Assembly (NCBI GenBank): GCA_050253535.1 | Contig: JBFWIW010000012.1 | Span: 1 to 57,378, forward strand | Direction of reading: 5' to 3' | DNA: 57,378 nt | DNA from: JBFWIW01 sp050253535 | GTDB taxonomy: Bacteria; Bacillota; Clostridia; Oscillospirales; Oscillospiraceae | Shown here: positions 36,895 through 45,385 of the stretch, piece after piece | Numbering within the stretch: the stretch's first letter is position 1 | Layout: each line of letters starts with the position of its first letter | Translations under genes and position numbers: made by a program | The notes under the pieces: model-generated | The model's database searches: none | Seen by the model: the letters and a program-made list of their open reading frames with translations, nothing else | Told to the model about the DNA's origin: nothing

Positions 36895-37308
36895 GTGAAA
36901 GAGGACACATTTTTTCTGGAAATCGTTATCCCGGACGGGAAGTTTTTTGCTGATGATGTGGAAATGCTTATCGTTGATACTCCCGAAGGTGAGATGGGCG
37001 TTCTGTGCAATCATATGCCGCTGGTCACCGCGGTTTCCATCGGTGCTATAAGAATCAAAAAAAACGGAGGCTGGCGTGATGCGTTTCTCTCCGAAGGTTT
37101 CATGGAAATAAGACAGAATAAAGCGATTATAGTGGCGGATACCGCCGAATGGCCGGAGGAAATTGACGCCAACAGAGCCAAAGCCGCTGAAGAACGGGCA
37201 CTCGAAAGGCTGCAGCACCATCTCAGTCATGTGGAATACATGCGCACCCAGGCTGCGCTGCAGAGGTCTCTATCCAGACTTAGAGTAAAAGGCAGTGCAC
37301 TGCGATAG
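36895..37308 (+). CDS. atpC: ATP synthase F1 subunit epsilon
   Basis: Subunit of 137 residues attached to gamma. The N-terminal beta-sandwich (LEIVIPDGKFFADDVEMLIV, TPEGEMGVLCNHMPLVTAV) is followed by a helical hairpin that can inhibit ATP hydrolysis. The start is GTG with GGGGGAAAC upstream. It is the last gene of the operon, with a terminator-like hairpin 19 bases after the stop. Confidence 0.95.
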   Translation: MKEDTFFLEIVIPDGKFFADDVEMLIVDTPEGEMGVLCNHMPLVTAVSIGAIRIKKNGGWRDAFLSEGFMEIRQNKAIIVADTAEWPEEIDANRAKAAEERALERLQHHLSHVEYMRTQAALQRSLSRLRVKGSALR

Positions 37309-37326
37309 TGTAAAAATCAATACGCT

Positions 37327-37358
37327 GAAATACCCGCACTGAAAGGTGCGGGTATTTC
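37327..37358 (+). terminator. Terminator of the atp operon
   Basis: GAAATACCCGCAC and GTGCGGGTATTTC form a 13-base perfect stem with a 6-base loop. The T-run is inside the stem end rather than after it. The core CCCGCAC recalls other terminators in the window. Confidence 0.7.
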
Positions 37359-37535
37359 GCCGGCAGCACAATCAACCGCGCTGCGTAATTTCTTATCCCT
37401 CGCAATTATATTCAAAGCTGCCTGCGGCAAAACGATGACGATTGAACGGAGCAGATCGTTTGAATACGCGCTCCAGCCCACGGCGACCGCACCTGCGGAT
37501 TACCATGCTTATAGATAATTTATAATTTTATTTTG

Positions 37536-37564
37536 TTGACATGATTGGTCAAATAATTTATTCT
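37536..37564 (+). promoter_or_regulatory. MFS gene promoter with overlapping inverted repeat
   Basis: TTGACA (37536-37541), a 17-base spacer and TATTCT (37559-37564). TTGAC-ATGATTG-GTCAA (37536-37552) is an inverted repeat covering the -35 and spacer, the position expected for a MarR- or TetR-type repressor that senses an exported drug. No regulator gene is adjacent. Bases 37359-37535 hold nothing recognisable. Confidence 0.55.
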
Positions 37565-37604
37565 TTAAGTCAGTTCAAAAATAAGAAAAGGATTTTACAC
37601 TCAT

Positions 37605-39056
37605 ATGGAACAGCCGGAGGAAAAAGTATATAAAAACAGAAACCTGATCCTGTTTAACGTAGTGTTAATGACTTTCATGGCAACGCTCGACAGCAGCATC
37701 GTGAACGTCGCACTGCCTGTTATGGCTGGGAAGCTTTCTGTTTCGAGCGAGGCGATCGCGTGGGTGGTGTCGTCCTATCTGATAGTAATTTCCGGCACTA
37801 TCCTGATTTTCGGCAGGCTCGGAGATATCAGGGGGAAGACCGAGATATTCAAATTCGGCGTTATTTTGTTTACCTTCGGTTCCCTGCTGTGTGCGGTGTC
37901 CGGGTCGCTCACCATGCTGATAGCGGCGAGGGCCGTGCAGGCCGTCGGCGCGGCGGCGGCCATGGCCACAAACCAGGGAATAATTACTCAGGTGTTTGCG
38001 TCAAATGGCAGAGGCAAGGCGCTTGGTATTTCCGGATCATTTGTTGCGCTGGGGACTATGGTGGGCCCTCCTCTGGGAGGCTTCATCGTCGACGCTTTAA
38101 GCTGGCACTACATTTTTCTTATCAATATCCCCGTAGGGATTTTTGTCGCCGTTTCAGGAATGAAAATACTTCCGAAAACAGATGAAAAAGTGGACGAAAA
38201 GCTGGATGCAAAAGGCGGCGTTTTTTTCACTTTGGCCGTGGTATCGCTTTTCACCTGCCTCATCCTCGGCGGGAGCATGGGATACTCAAATCCCGCGATA
38301 ATCTGTGGATTCGCCCTTGCCGCTGTGAGCTTTATATTTTTTATGATCTTTGAAAAGCGTCAGCCGACTCCGCTTATTCAGCTGAATATATTCAAAAACA
38401 AATTGTTTTCACTCAGCATTTTCTGTGCGTTCACTTCTTTCACCGCCATAAGCATATCCAGTATCATTCTTCCTTTTTATTTACAGAATGCAATGAAGCT
38501 CTCCCCTTCCTATACGGGGCTCCTTATGATGGTCTCCCCTATCGTAATGTCGGTCGCCGCGCCCTTAAGCGGCAGTCTTTCCGACAGAATCGGGTCGGAG
38601 TCTCTGACGTTTCTGGGCCTGACGGCTTCCAGCACGGCGCTCTTTCTGATGTCCGGACTTAATCTGAGTACCGGATTGGCCCCCCTGATAGTCTTTATGG
38701 CCATAATGGCGCTTGGAACAGCGGTGTTCCAGTCGCCAAATACTTCTCTCATCATGTCCACCGTTCCCCGTAACATGCTGGGCATTGCAGGCAGTATAAA
38801 CGCCCTTGTCAGAAATCTCGGGATGATTTTCGGTACGACCCTGTCCGTAACGCTATTGTACGGACGGATGAGCAGCATGCTGGGTTATAAGGTCTCCGAT
38901 TACGTTGAAGGCCGCGGCGACGCATTTGTTTATGGCATGAGCGGCGTGTATATAGCGGCCGGGGCAATCTGCGCAGTCGGAGCCATACTGACTGCTATAA
39001 GGCTTTACAGCAGGAAAAAACGCACAAACATGCCTTTTGAAGAGGGCGAAAATTAA
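37605..39056 (+). CDS. MFS exporter, DHA2 (EmrB/QacA) family
   Basis: Membrane protein of 483 residues with about 14 predicted membrane segments, the topology of the DHA2 drug:H+ antiporter family. Motif D1-like MATLDSSIVNVALPVM is in helix 1, the helix 2-3 loop has motif A-like GRLGDIRGKTEIFKFG, and helix 5 has motif C GTMVGPPLGGFIV, which is characteristic of exporters. The substrate is unknown, perhaps a toxic compound or antibiotic. It is monocistronic behind a well-formed promoter. The ATG is at 37605 with GGA at about 37590 as a weak binding site. Confidence 0.9.
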   Translation: MEQPEEKVYKNRNLILFNVVLMTFMATLDSSIVNVALPVMAGKLSVSSEAIAWVVSSYLIVISGTILIFGRLGDIRGKTEIFKFGVILFTFGSLLCAVSGSLTMLIAARAVQAVGAAAAMATNQGIITQVFASNGRGKALGISGSFVALGTMVGPPLGGFIVDALSWHYIFLINIPVGIFVAVSGMKILPKTDEKVDEKLDAKGGVFFTLAVVSLFTCLILGGSMGYSNPAIICGFALAAVSFIFFMIFEKRQPTPLIQLNIFKNKLFSLSIFCAFTSFTAISISSIILPFYLQNAMKLSPSYTGLLMMVSPIVMSVAAPLSGSLSDRIGSESLTFLGLTASSTALFLMSGLNLSTGLAPLIVFMAIMALGTAVFQSPNTSLIMSTVPRNMLGIAGSINALVRNLGMIFGTTLSVTLLYGRMSSMLGYKVSDYVEGRGDAFVYGMSGVYIAAGAICAVGAILTAIRLYSRKKRTNMPFEEGEN

Positions 39057-39063
39057 TCATAGT

Positions 39064-39223
39064 TTATACTGTTATCCCATTAAAGAGTGAATACGATTTG
39101 CGAAGGAATTTTTTGCGCTGCAAGGCCGAGAAGGAGAAATCTCTGACGCCCGCCGACGACGAGAATGCGGCAGGATGGAAAATTAACCTCAGAGACATCT
39201 ACTTTTTAGGGATAACAGTATAA
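39064..39223. mobile_element. MITE-like element with 15-base terminal inverted repeats
   Basis: TTATACTGTTATCCC (39064-39078) and its exact complement GGGATAACAGTATAA (39209-39223) bound a 160-base segment with no coding potential. Imperfect complementarity continues inward (TAAAGAGTG versus CTACTTTTTA). A shortened relative of the ends occurs at 57186-57222, so this is a repeat family. TA bases at the ends could be a target duplication. Transposition is inferred. Confidence 0.55.
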
Positions 39224-39240
39224 CAAACTGGTCATCTGAT

Positions 39241-39286
39241 AAAATCAGCCGGTGAGGTTCGCTTCGAACTCTCGCCGGCTGATTTT
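39241..39286. terminator. Terminator of the ligase/secreted-protein operon
   Basis: AAAATCAGCCGG pairs with CCGGCTGATTTT, and the stem continues through GAG/CTC around a GTTCGCTTCGAA loop. On the minus strand it follows the last gene of the operon by about 40 bases. Confidence 0.85.
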
Positions 39287-39326
39287 GCATAGTCTATTTG
39301 GTCCGATAATAAAAACATAGCGCGTC

Positions 39327-41297
39327 CTATTCAAGAGGGCATTCAAGCGGTACGCAGGCCGGGGTGCAATGCGTATCTCCAAAGACGAATATTTTACACA
39401 TGTCAGGCTGCGCGCCATCGGTATAGTCAACAGTCACACTGTCGGTCATGCCGCCCAAAGTCTGATACACGTCTTTTGTTTCGATAGCGACCATCCTTCC
39501 GTTTTCGTATAGCGCGCAGTAGACCGGCAGTTTTATGACATCCGTCCCTGTGTTCTTCAGACTCGTGATGTCAAGTGACACCATCACCTCTTTTTGCTCG
39601 GGATATACGACGCATTTTCCGCGGTTTGCTCCGTCGCCGCTCTCCACTGTATAGGTGTGCGACCAGCGGGCATACAGATTTGTGAATTTCAAAGTACCAG
39701 TCGTGTTCTTGACCGCCTTACCTTCCCAGTACTTTATCCCGTCGGCGTCATACCAGCCTTCAAAATCATAGCCGTCCCGGGTGGAATCCATTTCGTCCTT
39801 AACGTAGAGCGATTGATTTATACCAAATAGCGCTGACGACTGAACTGCGGCCTCCCCGCCTGTACTTCTTATGCCACCATTGCCATTGTAATAGATAGTA
39901 TTGATGCAGTCGCACGCCTCAATCCAAAGCGCGTAAAGCACCGTCCGGTTATCGACAGCGCAGACCGTGCCCGGCAGATACCATCTGTCGTTTGGGTTTG
40001 TAATTAAATCTACGTCCGCAGTGGTGACGGCCGCAGATTCACACCAGCCGAACAGACAAAGATCGCTGCCTGATGCCCCGGCGCGCACAGTCTGACTTCG
40101 GTCCGGAATGCTGACAGAAGCTCCCGTCGTGGTCTTCCGATAGTTATTGCCGTCCACAGTCCCTCCGTTGCCGATGAAAAGCACGGAGTTCTCCTGCATG
40201 TCCGCCCAAATAGCATACAGCGTCGTGTCGGCCTCGGAACATAAAGTGACCCCCAGCGGAAGAACTTCTGTACCGTTCAGCCACCCTGTCTGCTTGTATC
40301 CGTTTCGCGTGAACTCATAATTTTTCATATAAAAATATGTTGGATAAGGCCCGGAGAGAACTTCGCTGGCATTGCCGTGATATGTCCCACCGCAGCCGTC
40401 CAAGGTAAGGGTATGGGAGATATTATAAGTATCCGGTGTGAATACCAGCAGATAGCTGTCTATCTCAGTCACGCCGACATGCGCAGAACAGGAGAACTCG
40501 CCATCTCCCGACGCGGCAATGGGGGTTCCTGATCTGTTGCCCGCCTGAACGGTCATCTCGCAGATGCCGACATATAGTCGGCTGTTATAGGATATCCCCG
40601 GCCCCGCGGCGCCGTTGGAATCGCCGCCGATTATATCCATTTTCTGGGCGTTCAGGATAACTTCCCCGCCTGAGATGCCGCTTCCGCCGCTCGTCTCGCC
40701 GTAGCCGCCGGTACAGGTGATTTTGTGGCTGCTGCGGGCTATAAATACGGCCTGGGCACGGATGCCGTCGCCGCCGGAGCCTGTATCCCCGCTTCCGCCG
40801 TAAAAGCGCGCGTTGCCGCCGGAGGAGGTGTCTATGAAAAGAAAACCGTCCACTGATACGGCGGCAGTACCGCCCGCTCCTGAATTTCCGGTCACGGTCG
40901 CGTTAAATTTCCCGCGCGTACAAATCGTCAAATCTCCTGACGCCCTTATGCCCGAGCCATAATATCCGTTTAAGGTCAGTATCCGGTCTTCTGCGCTGTA
41001 GCTCCACCCTGAGCCTGAGCTGTCCTCCGTATTAAAAAACCTCGTCCCGCCGACAGTAATATAATATGGGGATTCTGTGGCCGCTTCTGCCGTATCCGCA
41101 TCCTCAACGCCAGTTTCGGGAGTTACCTTTGTGGGAGTTAGCTCAGATGTATAGGCTATTAACCCCTCGCCGTCCGCCTTCTCATCCGCGGAATAACGCT
41201 CTTCATATACTGCCCCGGCTGCTGGTACCCCGAGAAGCAGCGCGATACCCAGTACCAGCGCCAGATTCAGCGAAATTATTTTTTTGTCCAAATGCAT
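39327..41297 (-). CDS. Secreted InlB-type repeat protein, paralog 2
   Basis: Protein of 656 residues with a signal peptide (MHLDKKIISLNLALVLGIAL...PAAGAVY, about 1-30). The region at about 75-300 is beta-rich and repetitive (YYITVGGTRFFNTED, GYGETSGGSGISGGEVIL). About 300-560 contain three Flg_new/InlB B-repeat units (patterns T.NGYKQTGWLNGT, LFGWCESAAV, DGYDFEGWYDADG). A conserved C-terminal beta domain of about 90 residues ends the protein (VYCALYENGRMVAIETK). There is no SLH, LPxTG or membrane anchor. It is a clear paralog of the next gene upstream; the signal peptides share KKLISLNL/KKIISLNL. It is the last gene of the operon headed by the O-antigen-ligase homolog. Confidence 0.8.
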   Translation of the reverse strand: MHLDKKIISLNLALVLGIALLLGVPAAGAVYEERYSADEKADGEGLIAYTSELTPTKVTPETGVEDADTAEAATESPYYITVGGTRFFNTEDSSGSGWSYSAEDRILTLNGYYGSGIRASGDLTICTRGKFNATVTGNSGAGGTAAVSVDGFLFIDTSSGGNARFYGGSGDTGSGGDGIRAQAVFIARSSHKITCTGGYGETSGGSGISGGEVILNAQKMDIIGGDSNGAAGPGISYNSRLYVGICEMTVQAGNRSGTPIAASGDGEFSCSAHVGVTEIDSYLLVFTPDTYNISHTLTLDGCGGTYHGNASEVLSGPYPTYFYMKNYEFTRNGYKQTGWLNGTEVLPLGVTLCSEADTTLYAIWADMQENSVLFIGNGGTVDGNNYRKTTTGASVSIPDRSQTVRAGASGSDLCLFGWCESAAVTTADVDLITNPNDRWYLPGTVCAVDNRTVLYALWIEACDCINTIYYNGNGGIRSTGGEAAVQSSALFGINQSLYVKDEMDSTRDGYDFEGWYDADGIKYWEGKAVKNTTGTLKFTNLYARWSHTYTVESGDGANRGKCVVYPEQKEVMVSLDITSLKNTGTDVIKLPVYCALYENGRMVAIETKDVYQTLGGMTDSVTVDYTDGAQPDMCKIFVFGDTHCTPACVPLECPLE

Positions 41298-41400
41298 TTT
41301 ATAAAATCCTTATCGCTTTTTTCAAAAAACCAATGGTCCCCCGAAAAAAGCGGAATAACGGAGACTTATTATTGCATATTGCATCCATCCGTTTCCGGCT

Positions 41401-43440
41401 CTAACTGAGATCGCACGTGAGAGGCTCATAGGCCGGGGCATAATCATCCCCGCCGAAAACAAATATCCTGCACGCGTCTGGCCGTACACCATCGGTATAA
41501 TCAATAGTAACGCTGCCCGTCATGCCGCTTGGCGTCTGAGGCACCTCCTGCATCTCTATGGCGATCATCCGCCCGTTCTCGTATAGCGCGTAATAGACCG
41601 GTAGCGTCGTACTGCCTGTGTCCGGGTTTTTAAGGCTGCCTATGTCCAGCGATACCTTGACCTCATTCCTAGTCGGATAGACGTCGAGTGCCGCGGAGTC
41701 GCCGCTGGCGCCATTCCCGGCCGTATAAGAGTGTACCTCGAGCCATTGGGCATATAAATTGGTAACCTTGAAGGCCCCGGTCGTATTTGTTATCGCCTGT
41801 CCGGTCTCGTACTCCGCGCCGCTGTCGTCTGTCCAGCCGTCGAAAACGTAGCCGTCACGGGTAAACGCCATATCGTCCTGCACATAAAGCGTAATATCGC
41901 TGGCTGTTGCTAGTGCCGCCTGGACGACGGCAGCGCCGCCCATACTGCTTTTCCCGCCGTTTCCGTTATAATAGACGATATTATGTTTGCTGTTCTCGTA
42001 TATCCAGTGCGCGTAGAGCGTTGTCTGGCTGCCCATACTTACTGTCGTACCCGGGAGATACCATTTATCGCTCCCGTTTATAATATGATTTACCGAATCA
42101 GCTTCACTGTCAAAATCATATAAATCAGACCATCCGAGAAGATAAAGGTTTTCCGAATCAACGGTACAAACGGCCCCCGGGATGCTGACAGAAGCGCCGG
42201 TTGGTATATTAAGATAGTAAGAACCGTTTATAGTTCCGCCGTTTCCGATGAAAAGCGCGGCGTTGTCCAGTTTTGGGGCCCAGCTTGCGTACAGTGACGT
42301 GTTTTCTCCTGGACAAAACGACGTCTTCAGAGGTATTAAGTCGCTTCCGGTCACCCACCCTATCTGCTGATAACCGTCCCGCGTGAATACATAATCCCAC
42401 AGTTTAAAATATGTCGGATAACTCCCATTAAGGAGTTTGGCAGTTCTGCCATCGCTATATGTCCCCCCATTTCCGTACAGAACGAGATTATATCTGTTGA
42501 TTTGTACTGAAATCTTATAAGTTCCTGACTCTATCAGAGTAACATGTTTTGAATAATAAAAATATAATCCGTCGGGGGATGCGATAGCGTATCCCGCCGT
42601 ACCGCCAGCCTGAACAACCATAGAGCAGACGCCAATATAAAGATAGGTTGTAAAGTGTATGCCCACACCAACGGTGCCTGTAGAACCGCCGCCTGTTATA
42701 TACATTGTGTCCGGTATTAAATATATAATATCTCCCGAAATACCATGCCCACCATGATTGGAACTGTATCCACCTGTACAGTTGATCACAGTATCATCGT
42801 CTCCGATTATAAATACAGTCTTCGCATTTATTCCGTCAGCGCCGTTTTGACTCCCTGACGCACCGGTAAAGTATGCATTCCCCGACAAGATATATAGATC
42901 AAGTTCGCCGGCCACAGTCACGCCGGCCGAGGGGGAAGCCGCCACGTTGCTTCCAGTCACTTTTACCGTCCCGTACGAGTAAATTTTCAGATCCCCGTAA
43001 GATTTAATACTGCCGCCTTGATATTCGTTAAGTGTCAAAACGCCTTCCTCGGCGCTGTAACTCCACCCTGTTCCGGAAGCGTCTGCCGTATTATAAAACG
43101 TCGTATTGCCAACCGTTATGTTATATGGGCTGTCGGCGCAAACCGACATATCCAAACCATCTCCAACTCCGGCAGGAGACTCCTCCACGGGGGCCCCCTC
43201 GGCAGGTACCGGGTCAACTGGCGAAATCTTTTCCAGAACTTCCTCCGTGGAGGCTTCCTCGGCGCAGTTTCTTATGGGAACTGTCGGCACTGTGCTTGCA
43301 GTATATTCCACGGCATCGGCCACCTCGTCCGGGACAGCGTGCTCCTCATAGGCTGCGCCAGTCGCGGGTATCGCGACAGCCAAAGCAAGAATCAGTACCA
43401 GCACCAGATTCAGAGAGATAAGTTTTTTACCCAGATACAT
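41401..43440 (-). CDS. Secreted InlB-type repeat protein, paralog 1
   Basis: Protein of 679 residues with the same architecture as its neighbour. It has a signal peptide at about 1-30, then a Pro/Glu/Ala-rich linker (EKISPVDPVPAEGAPVEESP) absent or shorter in the paralog. A beta-helix-like region follows (YNITVGNTTFYNTAD...GGYSSNHGGHGISGD), then InlB/Flg_new repeats (T.DGYQQIGWVTGS, DGYVFDGWTDDSG) and the shared C-terminal domain (VYYALYENGRMIAIEMQ). AAGGATCTGATCAA precedes the ATG. It starts 5 bases after the stop of the ligase gene, so the two are almost certainly co-translated. Anchoring is not evident from sequence. Confidence 0.8.
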   Translation of the reverse strand: MYLGKKLISLNLVLVLILALAVAIPATGAAYEEHAVPDEVADAVEYTASTVPTVPIRNCAEEASTEEVLEKISPVDPVPAEGAPVEESPAGVGDGLDMSVCADSPYNITVGNTTFYNTADASGTGWSYSAEEGVLTLNEYQGGSIKSYGDLKIYSYGTVKVTGSNVAASPSAGVTVAGELDLYILSGNAYFTGASGSQNGADGINAKTVFIIGDDDTVINCTGGYSSNHGGHGISGDIIYLIPDTMYITGGGSTGTVGVGIHFTTYLYIGVCSMVVQAGGTAGYAIASPDGLYFYYSKHVTLIESGTYKISVQINRYNLVLYGNGGTYSDGRTAKLLNGSYPTYFKLWDYVFTRDGYQQIGWVTGSDLIPLKTSFCPGENTSLYASWAPKLDNAALFIGNGGTINGSYYLNIPTGASVSIPGAVCTVDSENLYLLGWSDLYDFDSEADSVNHIINGSDKWYLPGTTVSMGSQTTLYAHWIYENSKHNIVYYNGNGGKSSMGGAAVVQAALATASDITLYVQDDMAFTRDGYVFDGWTDDSGAEYETGQAITNTTGAFKVTNLYAQWLEVHSYTAGNGASGDSAALDVYPTRNEVKVSLDIGSLKNPDTGSTTLPVYYALYENGRMIAIEMQEVPQTPSGMTGSVTIDYTDGVRPDACRIFVFGGDDYAPAYEPLTCDLS

Positions 43441-43444
43441 TTGA

Positions 43445-44992
43445 TCAGATCCTTCTTATAGTCTTATTGTTTTCTCGGAGGCTTGCCTCGAAGAGCGCGA
43501 AAAATGCCCAGAAAAGCGGGGACACGATGCAGATGCTGAAGCTGAAGAATATCTGAATGAGGTAACAAAAGAGCGCGGTCATGATTATCAGGACATTTCT
43601 GTCGCCGGCTGCATGCCGGAAAGCCCGAAAAGCGGTAGAGACAAGGGCGGCGAGGTAAAATAAAAGCGAGAAGATACCGGTATTGACCAGAATATTAAGG
43701 TAGTCGTTGTGCGCGCTGTCGATGAAGGTTTCGACTGTGGTACCGAGCGTCTCATTGTAGCGCTTAAATGAGAATGTCATACGTTCCGCCAGAGTGTCGG
43801 GTCCTCCCCCGAACCAGAGGTGCTCCGGTATGAGTTTTAAGACCTCCTGCCAGATCTGTATTCTCCGAGAACCGAACTCCGGCGAGATGATCCCGTTCAA
43901 AACCTGATGGGCTTCGTAAAGCGTGCCGCTTTCAAAAGGGTAAAACCTTATTACCGCAAGTGCGGCAAAAAAGCTGAAAACAACACAGACCGCCAGCACT
44001 TTTCTTAATCTGTCGCCGTCCCAAGGCCCGCCCTCTCCGCTGCGCCTTATCAAGCAGGCCAAAGCGATCATAACGCAGGCGAGCACAATCAGGGCTGCCG
44101 AAATTACGCCGACCCTGAAGTTAATTTCAGTCACTCTGTTTTCATAAGTAAAACCGAGGCATTTGTAAACCGCGGCGGAAATGGCGGCAAGTCCCGCAGC
44201 CGACAGGGCTCTGGAGAACCTTTGTTTTGAGTTTACGAGCAAAGGCACAGTCAAAAACAAACCTGCGCCGACGCCGACTATACCGGCACTTGCGCCCGCC
44301 AGCAGAAGCAGAAAAACGCCGGCGGCAAATAGGACCAGCATGATTTCCGATCTGTCGCAGAGTATGTAGCAGGCATAGAAGAGCGGTACCGCAAGGCTCA
44401 GAAAAGCGGAGAGGATGTCAACGTTTCCTATCGTGCCGAGAAAGGCGCTGGCATACAGCGTAAATGCGTCGTGAAAAGTGTAACCGTTCGGAAACAGCGA
44501 AAAGGGATTGCTCCCCGCGTACTGCAGTATACCGATCACAGTGTTAATTAATACCGATGCGCCGAGAAGATATAAATACCGTTTCTTGAATTTGCCGAAA
44601 AATGATATGAACAGGAAAATACCCGCATAGAGCAGAATTGTCTTCAGTCCCTCATATCTCCCGGCCCCCAGCCATACCGCTTTACCGTATCTGGAAAGAA
44701 CCGCGGAGATACAGCAGCAGATAACATATGCCGGTACGCAAATCTGAGTAATGCTGAAATGACGGAATTTTTCTATTATTTCGCGTGACTTTCCGATGAG
44801 AGACAATTCCGCGATGATGAGAATCATTGCGGAAATATATATGATCGCGGTGACAGTAAAAAAGTTGTATTTGGCTCTTGTGATATCCGTATAACCGCCG
44901 AGCTGCACCCATAGCGGGAAAACAGCCGTCAGAACGCACAGATATACATCGGTAATCTTTTCAGGATAAGAAGCGGCATTATTTTGTTTCAT
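43445..44992 (-). CDS. O-antigen ligase / Wzy family membrane protein
   Basis: Integral membrane protein of about 515 residues with some 11-12 membrane segments. The Wzy_C region is near 330-450 and includes an extracytoplasmic loop with FGGGPDTLAERMTF and the hallmark DSAHNDYLNILVNTGIF, whose His (about 427) is typical of lipid-linked-glycan ligases and O-oligosaccharyltransferases. These enzymes transfer undecaprenyl-linked glycans to lipid, polymer or protein. No other glycan synthesis gene is nearby, while two secreted proteins follow at once in the operon, which favours a protein acceptor; this is inference. ATG 44992 (AGAGGG upstream) is preferred; an in-frame ATG at 45034 would add 14 residues including two Cys. 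Confidence 0.82.
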   Translation of the reverse strand: MKQNNAASYPEKITDVYLCVLTAVFPLWVQLGGYTDITRAKYNFFTVTAIIYISAMILIIAELSLIGKSREIIEKFRHFSITQICVPAYVICCCISAVLSRYGKAVWLGAGRYEGLKTILLYAGIFLFISFFGKFKKRYLYLLGASVLINTVIGILQYAGSNPFSLFPNGYTFHDAFTLYASAFLGTIGNVDILSAFLSLAVPLFYACYILCDRSEIMLVLFAAGVFLLLLAGASAGIVGVGAGLFLTVPLLVNSKQRFSRALSAAGLAAISAAVYKCLGFTYENRVTEINFRVGVISAALIVLACVMIALACLIRRSGEGGPWDGDRLRKVLAVCVVFSFFAALAVIRFYPFESGTLYEAHQVLNGIISPEFGSRRIQIWQEVLKLIPEHLWFGGGPDTLAERMTFSFKRYNETLGTTVETFIDSAHNDYLNILVNTGIFSLLFYLAALVSTAFRAFRHAAGDRNVLIIMTALFCYLIQIFFSFSICIVSPLFWAFFALFEASLRENNKTIRRI

Positions 44993-45034
44993 TTTTCCCT
45001 CTTGACAGCCTTTGCAGGAAGGTGAATTTTTCAT

Positions 45035-45344
45035 TTCTCTCTAGCTTCCATTCAGCAATTATATATCCATTTATTGTATACATCAACATATATTTGCATT
45101 TTTGTTCGACATCTGCCAAATACAGAGGTGACTATCACGCTATTATAAAATTTAACGGAGAAATTCTTACTATATAAGAAAAACCGTCACCGCACTATTG
45201 ATTATAAGGCTTTCTAAAAACATAACGCAGCATGCCGGAATTTTATCCAATCCGTTGCTTTTTTCTGTAGGGTATGTTAAAACAGTCGAAGAAGCCCATT
45301 GGGTTTCTTCAATAATGCGCGTTTATGACGGCTGCTCATCCGCA
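45035..45344. other. Divergent intergenic region, ligase operon / MBL gene
   Basis: About 310 bases, AT-rich, with no gene. GAAGAA(G)CCCATTGGG(T)TTCTTC at about 45289-45311 forms a short hairpin that would lie in the 5' leader of the ligase operon or just upstream of the MBL promoter. No clear minus-strand promoter was found. Confidence 0.4.
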
Positions 45345-45353
45345 TGATATAAT
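45345..45353 (+). promoter_or_regulatory. Extended -10 promoter of the MBL hydrolase
   Basis: TGATATAAT is a full extended -10 (TGnTATAAT) 32 bases before the ATG; the -35 region is poor, as is common for extended -10 promoters. Confidence 0.5.
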
Positions 45354-45385
45354 TACTGCAAAGACGTTAAATTGGGAGTGACTGC

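Noticed and set aside
36529..37230. 233-codon minus-strand frame across atpD and atpC
   Set aside because: It overlaps two certain, highly conserved genes, and its translation looks like a reverse-complement artefact.
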